The position numbers were made by a program, and so were the translations under genes. A model generated the notes under the pieces. The model was not told the DNA's origin. It did no database searches and worked only from the letters and a program-made list of their open reading frames with translations. From Bacteroidetes bacterium QH_10_64_19 (GTDB taxonomy: Bacteria; Bacteroidota; Rhodothermia; Rhodothermales; Salinibacteraceae): DNA of 8,366 bases. The stretch is from NCBI GenBank assembly GCA_003023125.1, contig PXSY01000094.1:1-8366 (forward strand), given 5' to 3'. Positions 1 to 5,490 of this stretch are shown one piece after another. The first letter of the stretch is position 1. Each line of letters starts with the position of its first letter.

Positions 1-777
1 CGAGACGAGTTCGTGGCCAACATCTGTCGCGCGTCGCGCAAGGACTTTCGAGACGCCGTGGTGGCGGCCCGTGAGGCCCAGGGCGGGTGGGGTTCGCGGA
101 GCGCCTTCAACCGGGGGCAAATTCTCTACCGAATGGGGGAGATGCTGGAGTCCCGCCGACAGGCCTTCGTGGACACCCTGGTCGAGACCGCTGAATACGA
201 CGCTGCGGAGGCGGAGGCCGAAGTGAACATTGCGGTCGACCGACTGGTCTGGTATGCGGGATGGACCGACAAATTCGCCCAGGTCTTCGGTACGGTCAAC
301 CCGGTGGCCAGCTCGCACTTTGATTTTTCGGTGCCCGAGCCCACGGGCGTTGTGGCGGCGTTTTGCCCGAAGAACGCACCGCTGCTCGGGCTCATCTCCT
401 GCATGGCGCCAATCCTTGTGCCGGGCAACGCCGTCATCTTGATCGTCGACAACGAAGCCCCGACGCTCGCGCTCGACCTCGCGGAGGTGCTCGACACGAG
501 CGACCTTCCGGGCGGGGTCGTCAACATTCTCACCGGGCACCGATCGGAGCTCCGCGAGCACGTGGGGGGGCACCGCGACGTAAATGCGATCCTGAGCGTG
601 GGCGCCTCCACCGAGGAGCGTACCATCTTGGAGCGGGAGGGGGCGGAGAGCGTTACGCGCCTGGAGTTTCGGCCCAACCGGGGAGCTGCCGGATGGCGCT
701 CCGACGATAGCCAGTCGCCCTACTGGATCACGCCGTTCGTCGAGTTCAAAACTACATGGCATCCCGTTGGGCGTTGA
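1..777 (+). CDS. Short aldehyde dehydrogenase-like protein lacking the catalytic domain (5' partial)
   Basis: The frame is open from base 1, so the start lies outside the window; 258 residues are visible. The sequence follows the N-terminal cofactor-binding half of the ALDH superfamily: AFNRGQILYRMGEML (visible residues 35-49), YAGWTDK (85-91), TGVVAAFCPKNAPLLG (115-130, aligning with the usual VVAAITPWNFPLL and keeping its Asn) and LPGGVVNILTG (169-179). The Lys of the usual LKPSE motif is replaced in LIVDNE (147-152), and the GSTxxG NAD-binding motif is not recognisable (around 200-206). The chain stops soon after the position of the usual LELGGK motif (here TRLEF), so the region with the catalytic Cys is absent, and it ends in WHPVGR. 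From memory, actinobacteria encode a similar short ALDH beside a full-length ALDH and deoC, so this is probably a natural short form acting as a non-catalytic partner. Its start and left neighbour cannot be seen. Confidence 0.8.
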   Translation, partial: RDEFVANICRASRKDFRDAVVAAREAQGGWGSRSAFNRGQILYRMGEMLESRRQAFVDTLVETAEYDAAEAEAEVNIAVDRLVWYAGWTDKFAQVFGTVNPVASSHFDFSVPEPTGVVAAFCPKNAPLLGLISCMAPILVPGNAVILIVDNEAPTLALDLAEVLDTSDLPGGVVNILTGHRSELREHVGGHRDVNAILSVGASTEERTILEREGAESVTRLEFRPNRGAAGWRSDDSQSPYWITPFVEFKTTWHPVGR

Positions 778-837
778 GAATTGGACGCCGTCGCTCGGAA
801 TACAGATTCAGGTCTCTTGTCAGACAACGCGTTCCGC

Positions 838-1395
838 ATGTCGTACCGATCTTTGTTCGTCATCCTCGTGCTGACTGTGGGGCTCTGCGCCTGCAGCGGA
901 TCGTCCCAGACGACGGAGCAGACCGGGCCGTCGCCGGAGCCGTCGCCCGAGCCGGCGCCCGAGACGACAGAGGAAGAGCCCTCGGTGGCTCAGTACGAGA
1001 CCTTTGACCCCTCGGCCTACGAGGCTCGTCCGCCCGAGCGTGCCGTGGAGGTCGTGCATCAGGTGCCGGGGCAGTTGATGCAGGGCCAGGCCGCACGCGG
1101 CGTGCAGCGAACTGTCGAGGGGTTTCGCGTTCAGGTCTTCTCCGCCCGGGACAAACAGGCCGCGCAGGCGTTTCGGGAGAAGGTGCGTCAGTGGTGGGAG
1201 CGCAACAAGGACGACGCCCCCACGTCCGTCCTCGGGGAAGAGCCGCCCATCGTGGTCGAGTATACACAGCCGTACTACCGCGTGCGGATCGGGGCCTTCG
1301 CCGGGCGAGGCGCGGCGGAAGAGGCCCTTGAGTTCGTGAGCCAGAGCTACACAAACGCGTTCATCGCCCGCGGAACCGTCACGGTGACAGACTGA
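838..1395 (+). CDS. SPOR-domain lipoprotein
   Basis: A 185-residue exported protein. ATG 838 is chosen because it puts a typical lipoprotein signal at the N-terminus: hydrophobic residues 6-18 followed by LCAC, with Cys19 as the likely lipidated residue. An in-frame TTG at 781 would add 19 residues in front of the signal and is unlikely. A Pro/Glu-rich linker (about 30-48) leads to a C-terminal SPOR-like domain (about 92-183), with the paired strands GFRVQVFSA (95-103) and YYRVRIGAF (146-154), each followed by a helix. SPOR domains are known to bind denuded peptidoglycan glycans, often at division sites, so the protein probably tethers the envelope to cell wall in the periplasm. It starts 60 bases after the ALDH-like gene and ends 41 bases before the next start, so cotranscription is possible. 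The specific role is unknown. Confidence 0.85.
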   Translation: MSYRSLFVILVLTVGLCACSGSSQTTEQTGPSPEPSPEPAPETTEEEPSVAQYETFDPSAYEARPPERAVEVVHQVPGQLMQGQAARGVQRTVEGFRVQVFSARDKQAAQAFREKVRQWWERNKDDAPTSVLGEEPPIVVEYTQPYYRVRIGAFAGRGAAEEALEFVSQSYTNAFIARGTVTVTD

Positions 1396-1436
1396 GAGAT
1401 CGGTTGTGGACGACGGAGCGCGTGCTCGATTTGGCA

Positions 1437-2393
1437 ATGAGCGTCTGCATGTCGGTGCTCCCTGCGCTCGGGCTTTTTGTCGGTGGACTGCTACTCGTCC
1501 TATTCTTCGCGGAGCGTCTCGTGGACAGTACGGGGGCTGTATCACATCGACTTGGAATGTCGGCCTTTCTCATCAGCGTTCTGTTCATCGGGTTCGATCC
1601 CGAAAATCTGGCCGTTGGTGCCGTGGCGAGCTACGAGGGAACGGCGGGCATTGCGCTCGGCACCATCGTGGGATCCGCCATGGTGGCGCTTACCCTCGCG
1701 TTCGGGATTACGGCAGTTCTCGTGCCGCTCGACTTCGCGCGGGCGCCCTGGGGCATTCTTGCTCTCCCGGTCGGAGCCGTGCTGCTTCTGACCGGGCTTG
1801 CGCTCGACGGGAGGCTTTCGCGCTCGGACGGTGTCCTCCTCCTCATAGGGTACGTGGGGGCTGTGGGGCTCCTGCTGTGGTGGGAGCGGGCGGGCCTACA
1901 CGTCGCCCCCACGGAGGCGGTCGACGCAGAGGTCGACCAGGCCGCGGGCACAGCCCGCTCGGCGGCCTGGTTTGTGGCGTCGCTGGGCGGCATTGTGATG
2001 GGAAGCGAGCTTCTGGTCCGGGGCGCCCGGCCGCTCGTAGGGGCACTGGGGTGGACCGAGACGACGTTTGGCATGACGCTCCTCGCGCTGGTGGTCAGTG
2101 TAGAGGAAGTGGCCCGGGAACTGCCTGCGGCACTGAAGGGGCGGCCCGACATCAGCTTCGGCAACGTCCTCGGATCCGCGCTGGCGTTTTTTGGCTTCAA
2201 TGCGGGGGTTATTGCGCTCGTCCGTCCCATGCCTGTCGCGCCCGCAACCCGGTACTTTTACCTCCCGGTGTGTGCAGGCGCGGTGCTCCTGATTGCGCTG
2301 CTCATGGGACGGCAGCGCGTATCGCGATGGAATGGGGGCCTTCTGCTGCTGGTCTACGCGGTTTTCGTGGCGGGGCCGTCTCTCATTGGGTGA
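1437..2393 (+). CDS. Divergent sodium/calcium exchanger-family membrane protein
   Basis: A 318-residue, very hydrophobic inner-membrane protein with two inverted halves of about five membrane segments each. The halves are joined by a short acidic loop (about 151-173). It resembles the Ca2+:cation antiporter family (PF01699). Alpha-repeat 1 lies near 48-92 (IGFDPEN with Glu56; GTIVGSA 75-81), and alpha-repeat 2 near 208-255 (VVSVEEV with Glu223/Glu224; GNVLGSALA 242-250). The SELLVRGA stretch (190-197) matches the segment that precedes alpha-2 in this family. In both repeats the usual GSN motif is GSA, so a polar ligand is lost and the transported ion cannot be predicted. The start is uncertain: ATG 1437 or 1449 places the first membrane helix at the N-terminus, while TTG 1404 is also in frame. 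None has a ribosome-binding site. Confidence 0.75.
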   Translation: MSVCMSVLPALGLFVGGLLLVLFFAERLVDSTGAVSHRLGMSAFLISVLFIGFDPENLAVGAVASYEGTAGIALGTIVGSAMVALTLAFGITAVLVPLDFARAPWGILALPVGAVLLLTGLALDGRLSRSDGVLLLIGYVGAVGLLLWWERAGLHVAPTEAVDAEVDQAAGTARSAAWFVASLGGIVMGSELLVRGARPLVGALGWTETTFGMTLLALVVSVEEVARELPAALKGRPDISFGNVLGSALAFFGFNAGVIALVRPMPVAPATRYFYLPVCAGAVLLIALLMGRQRVSRWNGGLLLLVYAVFVAGPSLIG

Positions 2394-2455
2394 GTGTCCT
2401 TCCTTAGAGCCAATGCCAGAACGCAAGCATTCTTCGAACCCGACGTTCACGGTCT

Positions 2456-3307
2456 ATGACTGACGCCGACGTAAGCGTTCTCGGATGCGGGTGGATGGGC
2501 CGCCCGCTCGCAAATGCCCTCGTCGACCGCGACGTCTCCGTGCGCGGATCGACGACCACTCCCGAAAAAGTGGAGACGCTGCGGCAGGAGGGCATCGACC
2601 CGTACCTCCTGACTCTCGAGCCCGATCTGTCCGGGGATCGGCTCTCCGACTTCTTCGCCTCCGAGACTCTTGTGCTGAACGTGCCGCCCCCGCGTGGAGC
2701 GAACGATGTCCGCGAGCGCCAGCGGCGCCAGATCGATGCGGTCCGCACGGCCGCGGCCGAGGGAGCGGTGGAGTGGGTGCTGTTTGCGAGTTCGACGGGG
2801 GTCTACCCGAACGTGGAGCGCACGGTCACGGAGGCGGATCAGCCGCCCGGGCAGCCGGACGCCCTCCCGGGCCGGCGTCGCTCGACGGGGCGAGCCGTGC
2901 TGCACGCCGAGGCGCGTCTGATGAGCGACGACGCCTTCGCCACGACCGTCGTGCGGTTTGGGGGGCTGTACGGCGGCGATCGGCATCCCGGCCGCTTCCT
3001 GGCCGGGCGGACCGACGTGGGGCGGCCCGAGGCGCCCGTCAACCTCATCCACCGGGAGGATTGTGTCGCCGTGCTGCGCACCCTCCTGGAGCAACAGGTG
3101 CACGGTGAGGTCTTCAACGCCTGTGCCGATGCCCATCCCCCGCGCCGCGCCGTCTACACCCGGGCGGCGGAGGTGCTGGGGCTCGACCCGCCCACCTTCG
3201 ACGACACCGACTCGACGACCGGAAAGACCGTGGACAACCAGAAGCTCAAAACCATGTGCGGGTATCAGTTTCGCCATCCCGATCCCCTCGCCGACCTGGA
3301 CGAATAG
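2456..3307 (+). CDS. YeeZ-like atypical NAD(P)-dependent epimerase/dehydratase family protein
   Basis: A 283-residue soluble protein with an extended-SDR fold. GCGWMGRPLA (10-19) is the GxGxxG dinucleotide loop, GSTTTPEK (31-38) follows the second strand, FASSTGVYP (110-118) carries the SDR active-site Ser/Thr, VVRFGGLYG (165-173) and NLIHREDCV (196-204) are typical of the epimerase family, and the C-terminus is a small helical region. The Tyr-xxx-Lys catalytic pair is not visible: its place has GRAVLHAEARL (145-155). This pattern, a GCGWxG loop with no YxxxK, fits the YeeZ-like atypical SDR subgroup, whose substrates are poorly known. ATG 2456 sits directly before the first beta strand. The gene lies 62 bases after the exchanger gene on the same strand. 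Substrate and pathway are unknown, and catalysis by the usual SDR mechanism is doubtful. Confidence 0.8.
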   Translation: MTDADVSVLGCGWMGRPLANALVDRDVSVRGSTTTPEKVETLRQEGIDPYLLTLEPDLSGDRLSDFFASETLVLNVPPPRGANDVRERQRRQIDAVRTAAAEGAVEWVLFASSTGVYPNVERTVTEADQPPGQPDALPGRRRSTGRAVLHAEARLMSDDAFATTVVRFGGLYGGDRHPGRFLAGRTDVGRPEAPVNLIHREDCVAVLRTLLEQQVHGEVFNACADAHPPRRAVYTRAAEVLGLDPPTFDDTDSTTGKTVDNQKLKTMCGYQFRHPDPLADLDE

Positions 3308-3322
3308 GAAGGGGGGTCCTTC
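3308..3322 (+). terminator. Small hairpin just after the SDR stop codon
   Basis: GAAGG (3308-3312) can pair with CCTTC (3318-3322) across a G-rich five-base loop, starting one base after the stop codon. No T tract follows. It may mark the end of the transcript or be incidental. Confidence 0.2.
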
Positions 3323-3341
3323 TCAGGGAGGCCGCCGCTGT

Positions 3342-3349
3342 TACGTTTC
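3342..3349 (+). promoter_or_regulatory. Candidate Bacteroidota-type -7 box for egtD
   Basis: TACGTTTC matches the Bacteroidota -7 consensus TAnnTTTG except for the last base. The upstream partner is poor: TTC at 3320-3322, 19 bases away, where TTG is expected. If used, the transcript would start near 3356 and give egtD a leader of about 140 bases that contains the hairpins at 3367-3402. Confidence 0.25.
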
Positions 3350-3366
3350 CAACATGTCTCCGACGG

Positions 3367-3402
3367 GCCTTGCGACTTCCCAGAAGCAAGGCGATACTTG
3401 CT
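3367..3402 (+). promoter_or_regulatory. Mutually exclusive hairpins in the egtD leader
   Basis: GCCTTGC (3367-3373) pairs perfectly with GCAAGGC (3386-3392), a 7-bp stem with a 12-base loop. AGCAAG (3385-3390) also pairs perfectly with CTTGCT (3397-3402), a 6-bp stem with a 6-base loop. Both use 3386-3390, so only one can form at a time. The arrangement resembles an attenuator or riboswitch expression platform, but there is no T tract and no recognisable aptamer. It lies about 95-130 bases before the egtD start. Confidence 0.3.
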
Positions 3403-3494
3403 AACTGATCACTCCCACCGACGCGGTCGCTCCAACCGAGCGGAGCGGATCGTGTGCATTACTCTCCCGCTGCATTGATCCTTCAGCACAATAC

Positions 3495-4478
3495 ATGACG
3501 ACCTCGACCAGCGTAGATTCCGTGCTCGACCAGGCGCCCGCAACCGAATCCTTTCGGGACGCGGCGTTGAGGGGACTCCAGAAGCCTCAGAAGCAAATCC
3601 CATCGAAGTTTTTCTACGATGCGCGCGGCTCGAAGCTGTTCGACAAGATCTGTGAGCTTGACGAGTACTACCCGACGCGCACGGAGATTGCCATCATGCG
3701 ACGGAACGCCGAGGCGATGATCGAGGCCATTGGCCCCCGTGCCCGGCTCGTGGAGTATGGAAGCGGCAGCAGCCTGAAGACGCGGATCCTGCTCGATCAT
3801 CTGGACGATCTCGCCTCGTACGTGCCGGTCGACATTTCGAAGTCGCATCTCCTGGAAAGTGCAGAGGCCCTCGCGGAGGACTACCCCAATCTTTCCATTC
3901 AGCCGGTCTGTGCCGACTACACCACCCCCTTTGAGCTGCCGGAGCCGCCGCTGCCTGCCCGCCGCACTGTCGGGTACTATCCCGGCTCCACCATCGGCAA
4001 CTTCCAGCGCAACGAGGCCCGAGACTTTCTGCGACACATTGCCGAGGCCGTGGGCGAGACGGGGGGCTTGCTGATTGGCGTCGACCTGAAGAAGGACATC
4101 GAGGTGCTCAAGGCCGCCTACGACGACTCGGAGGGCGTTACGGCGGCCTTCAACAAAAACCTGCTCCGCCGGATGAATCGGGAACTCGACGCCACGTTCG
4201 ACCTCGACGCATTCGAGCATCGACCCGTCTGGAATGAAGAGCGGGGATGCATGGAGAGCCACCTCCGAAGCAAGAACACCCAGACTGTGAGGGTGGCCGG
4301 GGAGCGCGTTTCGTTTGAGAAGGGCGAGACCATCCACACCGAAGACTCCCACAAGTACACGCTTGACGGCTTCGCCGACCTTGCGGCGTCGGCCGGCTTT
4401 CGGGTCGAGACCGTCTGGACCGACGAGCGATCGTATTTCAGTGTGCAGTACTGCTCGGTCGAGGCCGACGGGACGTGA
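3495..4478 (+). CDS. egtD: L-histidine N-alpha-methyltransferase (EgtD family)
   Basis: A 327-residue cytoplasmic protein, the usual length for EgtD (PF10017). EgtD uses three S-adenosylmethionine to trimethylate the alpha-amino group of histidine, giving hercynine, the first step of ergothioneine synthesis. Visible family signatures are KFFYDARGSKLFDKICEL (38-55) and EYYPTRTE (57-64) near the N-terminus, the SAM loop EYGSGSSLKT (87-96), YYPGSTIGNF (161-170), DLKKD (197-201), AYDDSEGVTAAFN (208-220) and TEDSHKY (282-288). Glu283 and Ser285 align with the histidine-binding Glu282/Ser284 pair of the mycobacterial enzyme, and Asn169 and Tyr209 fit its other substrate contacts. ATG 3495 gives a normal N-terminus but has no Shine-Dalgarno. 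The partner sulfoxide synthase EgtB is not in the window, so it is either elsewhere or absent. The 187-base leader may be regulatory. Confidence 0.92.
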   Translation: MTTSTSVDSVLDQAPATESFRDAALRGLQKPQKQIPSKFFYDARGSKLFDKICELDEYYPTRTEIAIMRRNAEAMIEAIGPRARLVEYGSGSSLKTRILLDHLDDLASYVPVDISKSHLLESAEALAEDYPNLSIQPVCADYTTPFELPEPPLPARRTVGYYPGSTIGNFQRNEARDFLRHIAEAVGETGGLLIGVDLKKDIEVLKAAYDDSEGVTAAFNKNLLRRMNRELDATFDLDAFEHRPVWNEERGCMESHLRSKNTQTVRVAGERVSFEKGETIHTEDSHKYTLDGFADLAASAGFRVETVWTDERSYFSVQYCSVEADGT

Positions 4479-4526
4479 ATTTACAGGGCATCGAGACAGC
4501 TGCTCGTCGGGGCGGGGAACGACTAG

Positions 4527-4532
4527 AGGAGG
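4527..4532 (+). promoter_or_regulatory. Perfect AGGAGG Shine-Dalgarno, the only one before a start in this window
   Basis: AGGAGG lies 11 bases before ATG 4544, good spacing for initiation there, but 57 bases before the long ORF at 4590. The other convincing starts here (838, 2456, 3495, 4590, 5471, and 7210 on the minus strand) have nothing similar. Confidence 0.4.
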
Positions 4533-4543
4533 AGCGCATCCGT

Positions 4544-4618
4544 ATGGGCCCCATGCGCCACGCTTCGCTCATCAGTTTTCTGTCCCGCCATGGCCCACGC
4601 ATTCTTCCTCGGCGTTGA
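4544..4618 (+). CDS. Possible 24-codon leader ORF overlapping the next gene
   Basis: ATG 4544 follows a perfect AGGAGG and opens a 24-residue frame (MGPMRHASLISFLSRHGP, then Arg-rich) ending at TGA 4616-4618. It is out of frame with the gene at 4590 and overlaps its first 29 bases, as translationally coupled leader peptides do. GCGCAT (4534-4539) and ATGCGC (4553-4558) could also form a stem around the ATG. The product is basic, unlike the acidic proteome, which argues against a functional peptide. It may be chance. Confidence 0.25.
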   Translation: MGPMRHASLISFLSRHGPRILPRR

Positions 4619-5267
4619 CGCTACCCCAAGCGACGCTGCGGATTCATTCGACGTGACGTTTGCACTGTTCGAGAAGTCGAAGGAGGGAAACGACGAGATC
4701 CCCCAGTATCGTCTCGACCACATTCGACACCGGACTGGGGTCCCCTCGGCCAAGGACCTTGCCGAGCATCTGCAGGGCGTCGTCGCGGACCGTCCCTATA
4801 TCGGTCGGACGAGTCTCATCGTGAATCGGGGGACGACATTCGGGCAAGGTCTGGTCGATGCGCTCGAAGATCGAGGACTGGACCCGGTCGCGGCCACGCT
4901 TACGGAGGGGACGGGAGTCACGTCCGGCGAGACGGACGAGATTGCAGTCCAGCTTGGAGGGATCGACGCCGTGCGGACCCTTGCCGACTGCCACCGGGAC
5001 GGCGTTCTCACGATGGAGGGGCCCCCGACGGAAGTGGGATCTCAACTGGCGCGCGATGTGCAGGCCCTCGCCGAGCAACTGGACGCAGCGGACGGTGGTA
5101 GCGAGGCGCTCGAGGGGACGACCTCGGGGCCTTCGTTCGACCCTACGGCGACCCATGTGACCAGCGCGGCGCTGGCGGTGTGGTTGGGGACGGAGCGATC
5201 CTTCGACCCATCGCAGCACCTGAAAGAATCGCCCCGGACCGGATCGGCCGATGGGTCCAGCGTATGA
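4590..5267 (+). CDS. Unrecognised protein with RNase H/terminase-nuclease-like motif order
   Basis: A 225-residue acidic soluble protein that I do not recognise by name. The motif order recalls the C-terminal RNase H-fold nuclease of phage terminase large subunits. It opens with a strand and Asp10 in FFLGVDATPSD, followed by a second strand DVTFALFEK (21-29). SLIVNRGTTFGQGLVDAL (75-92) sits where terminases have VxE-NG-GxxxxxxL, and a helix-rich part (115-165) contains a 'DGVLTMEGPP' turn. Near the end, HVTSAALAVW (189-198) occupies the place of the usual HDDLxDALAxA. Only Asp10 of the acidic triad is clear: the second position looks like Asn79 and the third is not acidic, so nuclease activity is doubtful. 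The last 25 residues look disordered. It starts 111 bases after egtD on the same strand, with no Shine-Dalgarno. The gene call is solid; the fold is an inference. Confidence 0.75.
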   Translation: MAHAFFLGVDATPSDAADSFDVTFALFEKSKEGNDEIPQYRLDHIRHRTGVPSAKDLAEHLQGVVADRPYIGRTSLIVNRGTTFGQGLVDALEDRGLDPVAATLTEGTGVTSGETDEIAVQLGGIDAVRTLADCHRDGVLTMEGPPTEVGSQLARDVQALAEQLDAADGGSEALEGTTSGPSFDPTATHVTSAALAVWLGTERSFDPSQHLKESPRTGSADGSSV

Positions 5268-5287
5268 CGCGTCTAGGGACTGCGAAG

Positions 5288-5304
5288 GCCCTTCCATGAA
5301 GGGC
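5288..5304 (+). terminator. Perfect 7-bp hairpin after the unknown gene
   Basis: GCCCTTC (5288-5294) pairs perfectly with GAAGGGC (5298-5304) around a 3-base CAT loop, 20 bases after the stop at 5267. C-rich sequence follows, not a T tract, so it is not a classical intrinsic terminator. It may still end or protect the upstream transcript. Confidence 0.35.
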
Positions 5305-5339
5305 TCCCCCTGCGTCGGTGCCCGTTGAGGCGAGTTGTC

Positions 5340-5406
5340 CTTCGTGATTCGTGAACCATGAGCCCTGGTTTTCGGGGCCAGGTTTCGTGGTTCGCGTGTC
5401 ATGAAG
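5340..5406 (+). promoter_or_regulatory. Long imperfect hairpin in the ppa leader
   Basis: Bases 5340-5368 pair with 5378-5406 around a 9-base loop (TTTTCGGGG). Of 29 positions, 22 are Watson-Crick, 5 are G-T (G5344/T5402, T5348/G5398, T5352/G5394, T5359/G5387, G5362/T5384) and 2 are mismatches (T5349/T5397, C5363/T5383). The G-T positions are tolerated only in plus-strand RNA; on the minus strand they become A-C mismatches. This suggests an RNA structure made in the direction of ppa, ending 64 bases before its start codon. With no T tract after it, a regulatory leader, mRNA-stability element or dispersed palindromic repeat is as likely as a terminator. Confidence 0.6.
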
Positions 5407-5490
5407 CGAGACGGGAGCATTGGACACGGATGCCCCTACTGCACGTCTTTCCCATCCAGATACGACCATCATGAGCCATCCCTGGCATGA
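5401..5490 (+). CDS. Possible 29-codon upstream ORF overlapping the ppa start
   Basis: ATG 5401 lies inside the 3' arm of the long hairpin and opens a 29-residue frame ending at TGA 5488-5490. It overlaps the first 20 bases of ppa in a different frame. The predicted peptide contains GCPYC at residues 10-14, the spacing of a glutaredoxin CxxC. There is no Shine-Dalgarno. A hairpin covering the start of a short ORF that overlaps the next gene is a known layout for translational control, but 29 codons can easily stay open by chance in high-GC DNA. Confidence 0.2.
   Translation: MKRDGSIGHGCPYCTSFPSRYDHHEPSLA

Noticed and set aside
126..677. 183-codon minus-strand frame opposite the ALDH-like gene
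   Set aside because: Ser/Arg/Thr-rich shadow of a well-supported plus-strand gene; no family features.
820..1545. 241-codon minus-strand frame opposite the SPOR lipoprotein
   Set aside because: Arg/Leu/His-rich composition typical of antisense high-GC frames, and it spans two plus-strand genes.
1406..2407. 333-codon plus-strand frame overlapping the exchanger
   Set aside because: Product is Arg/Gly/Cys-rich with no membrane segments, whereas the overlapping frame is a clear multi-pass membrane protein.
2447..3277. 276-codon minus-strand frame opposite the SDR gene
   Set aside because: No motifs; the plus-strand frame has a convincing Rossmann and SDR signature.
3354..3404. 16-codon frame as an egtD leader peptide
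   Set aside because: No His codons, no Shine-Dalgarno, and the likely transcription start falls at or after its ATG.
3483..4352. 289-codon minus-strand frame opposite egtD
   Set aside because: Antisense shadow of a gene with strong EgtD motifs.
4644..5420. 258-codon minus-strand frame opposite the unknown gene, considered as the real gene there
   Set aside because: Arg/His/Pro-rich, no motifs, and it runs through the hairpin region. The plus-strand frame is acidic like its neighbours and has a sensible secondary-structure pattern.
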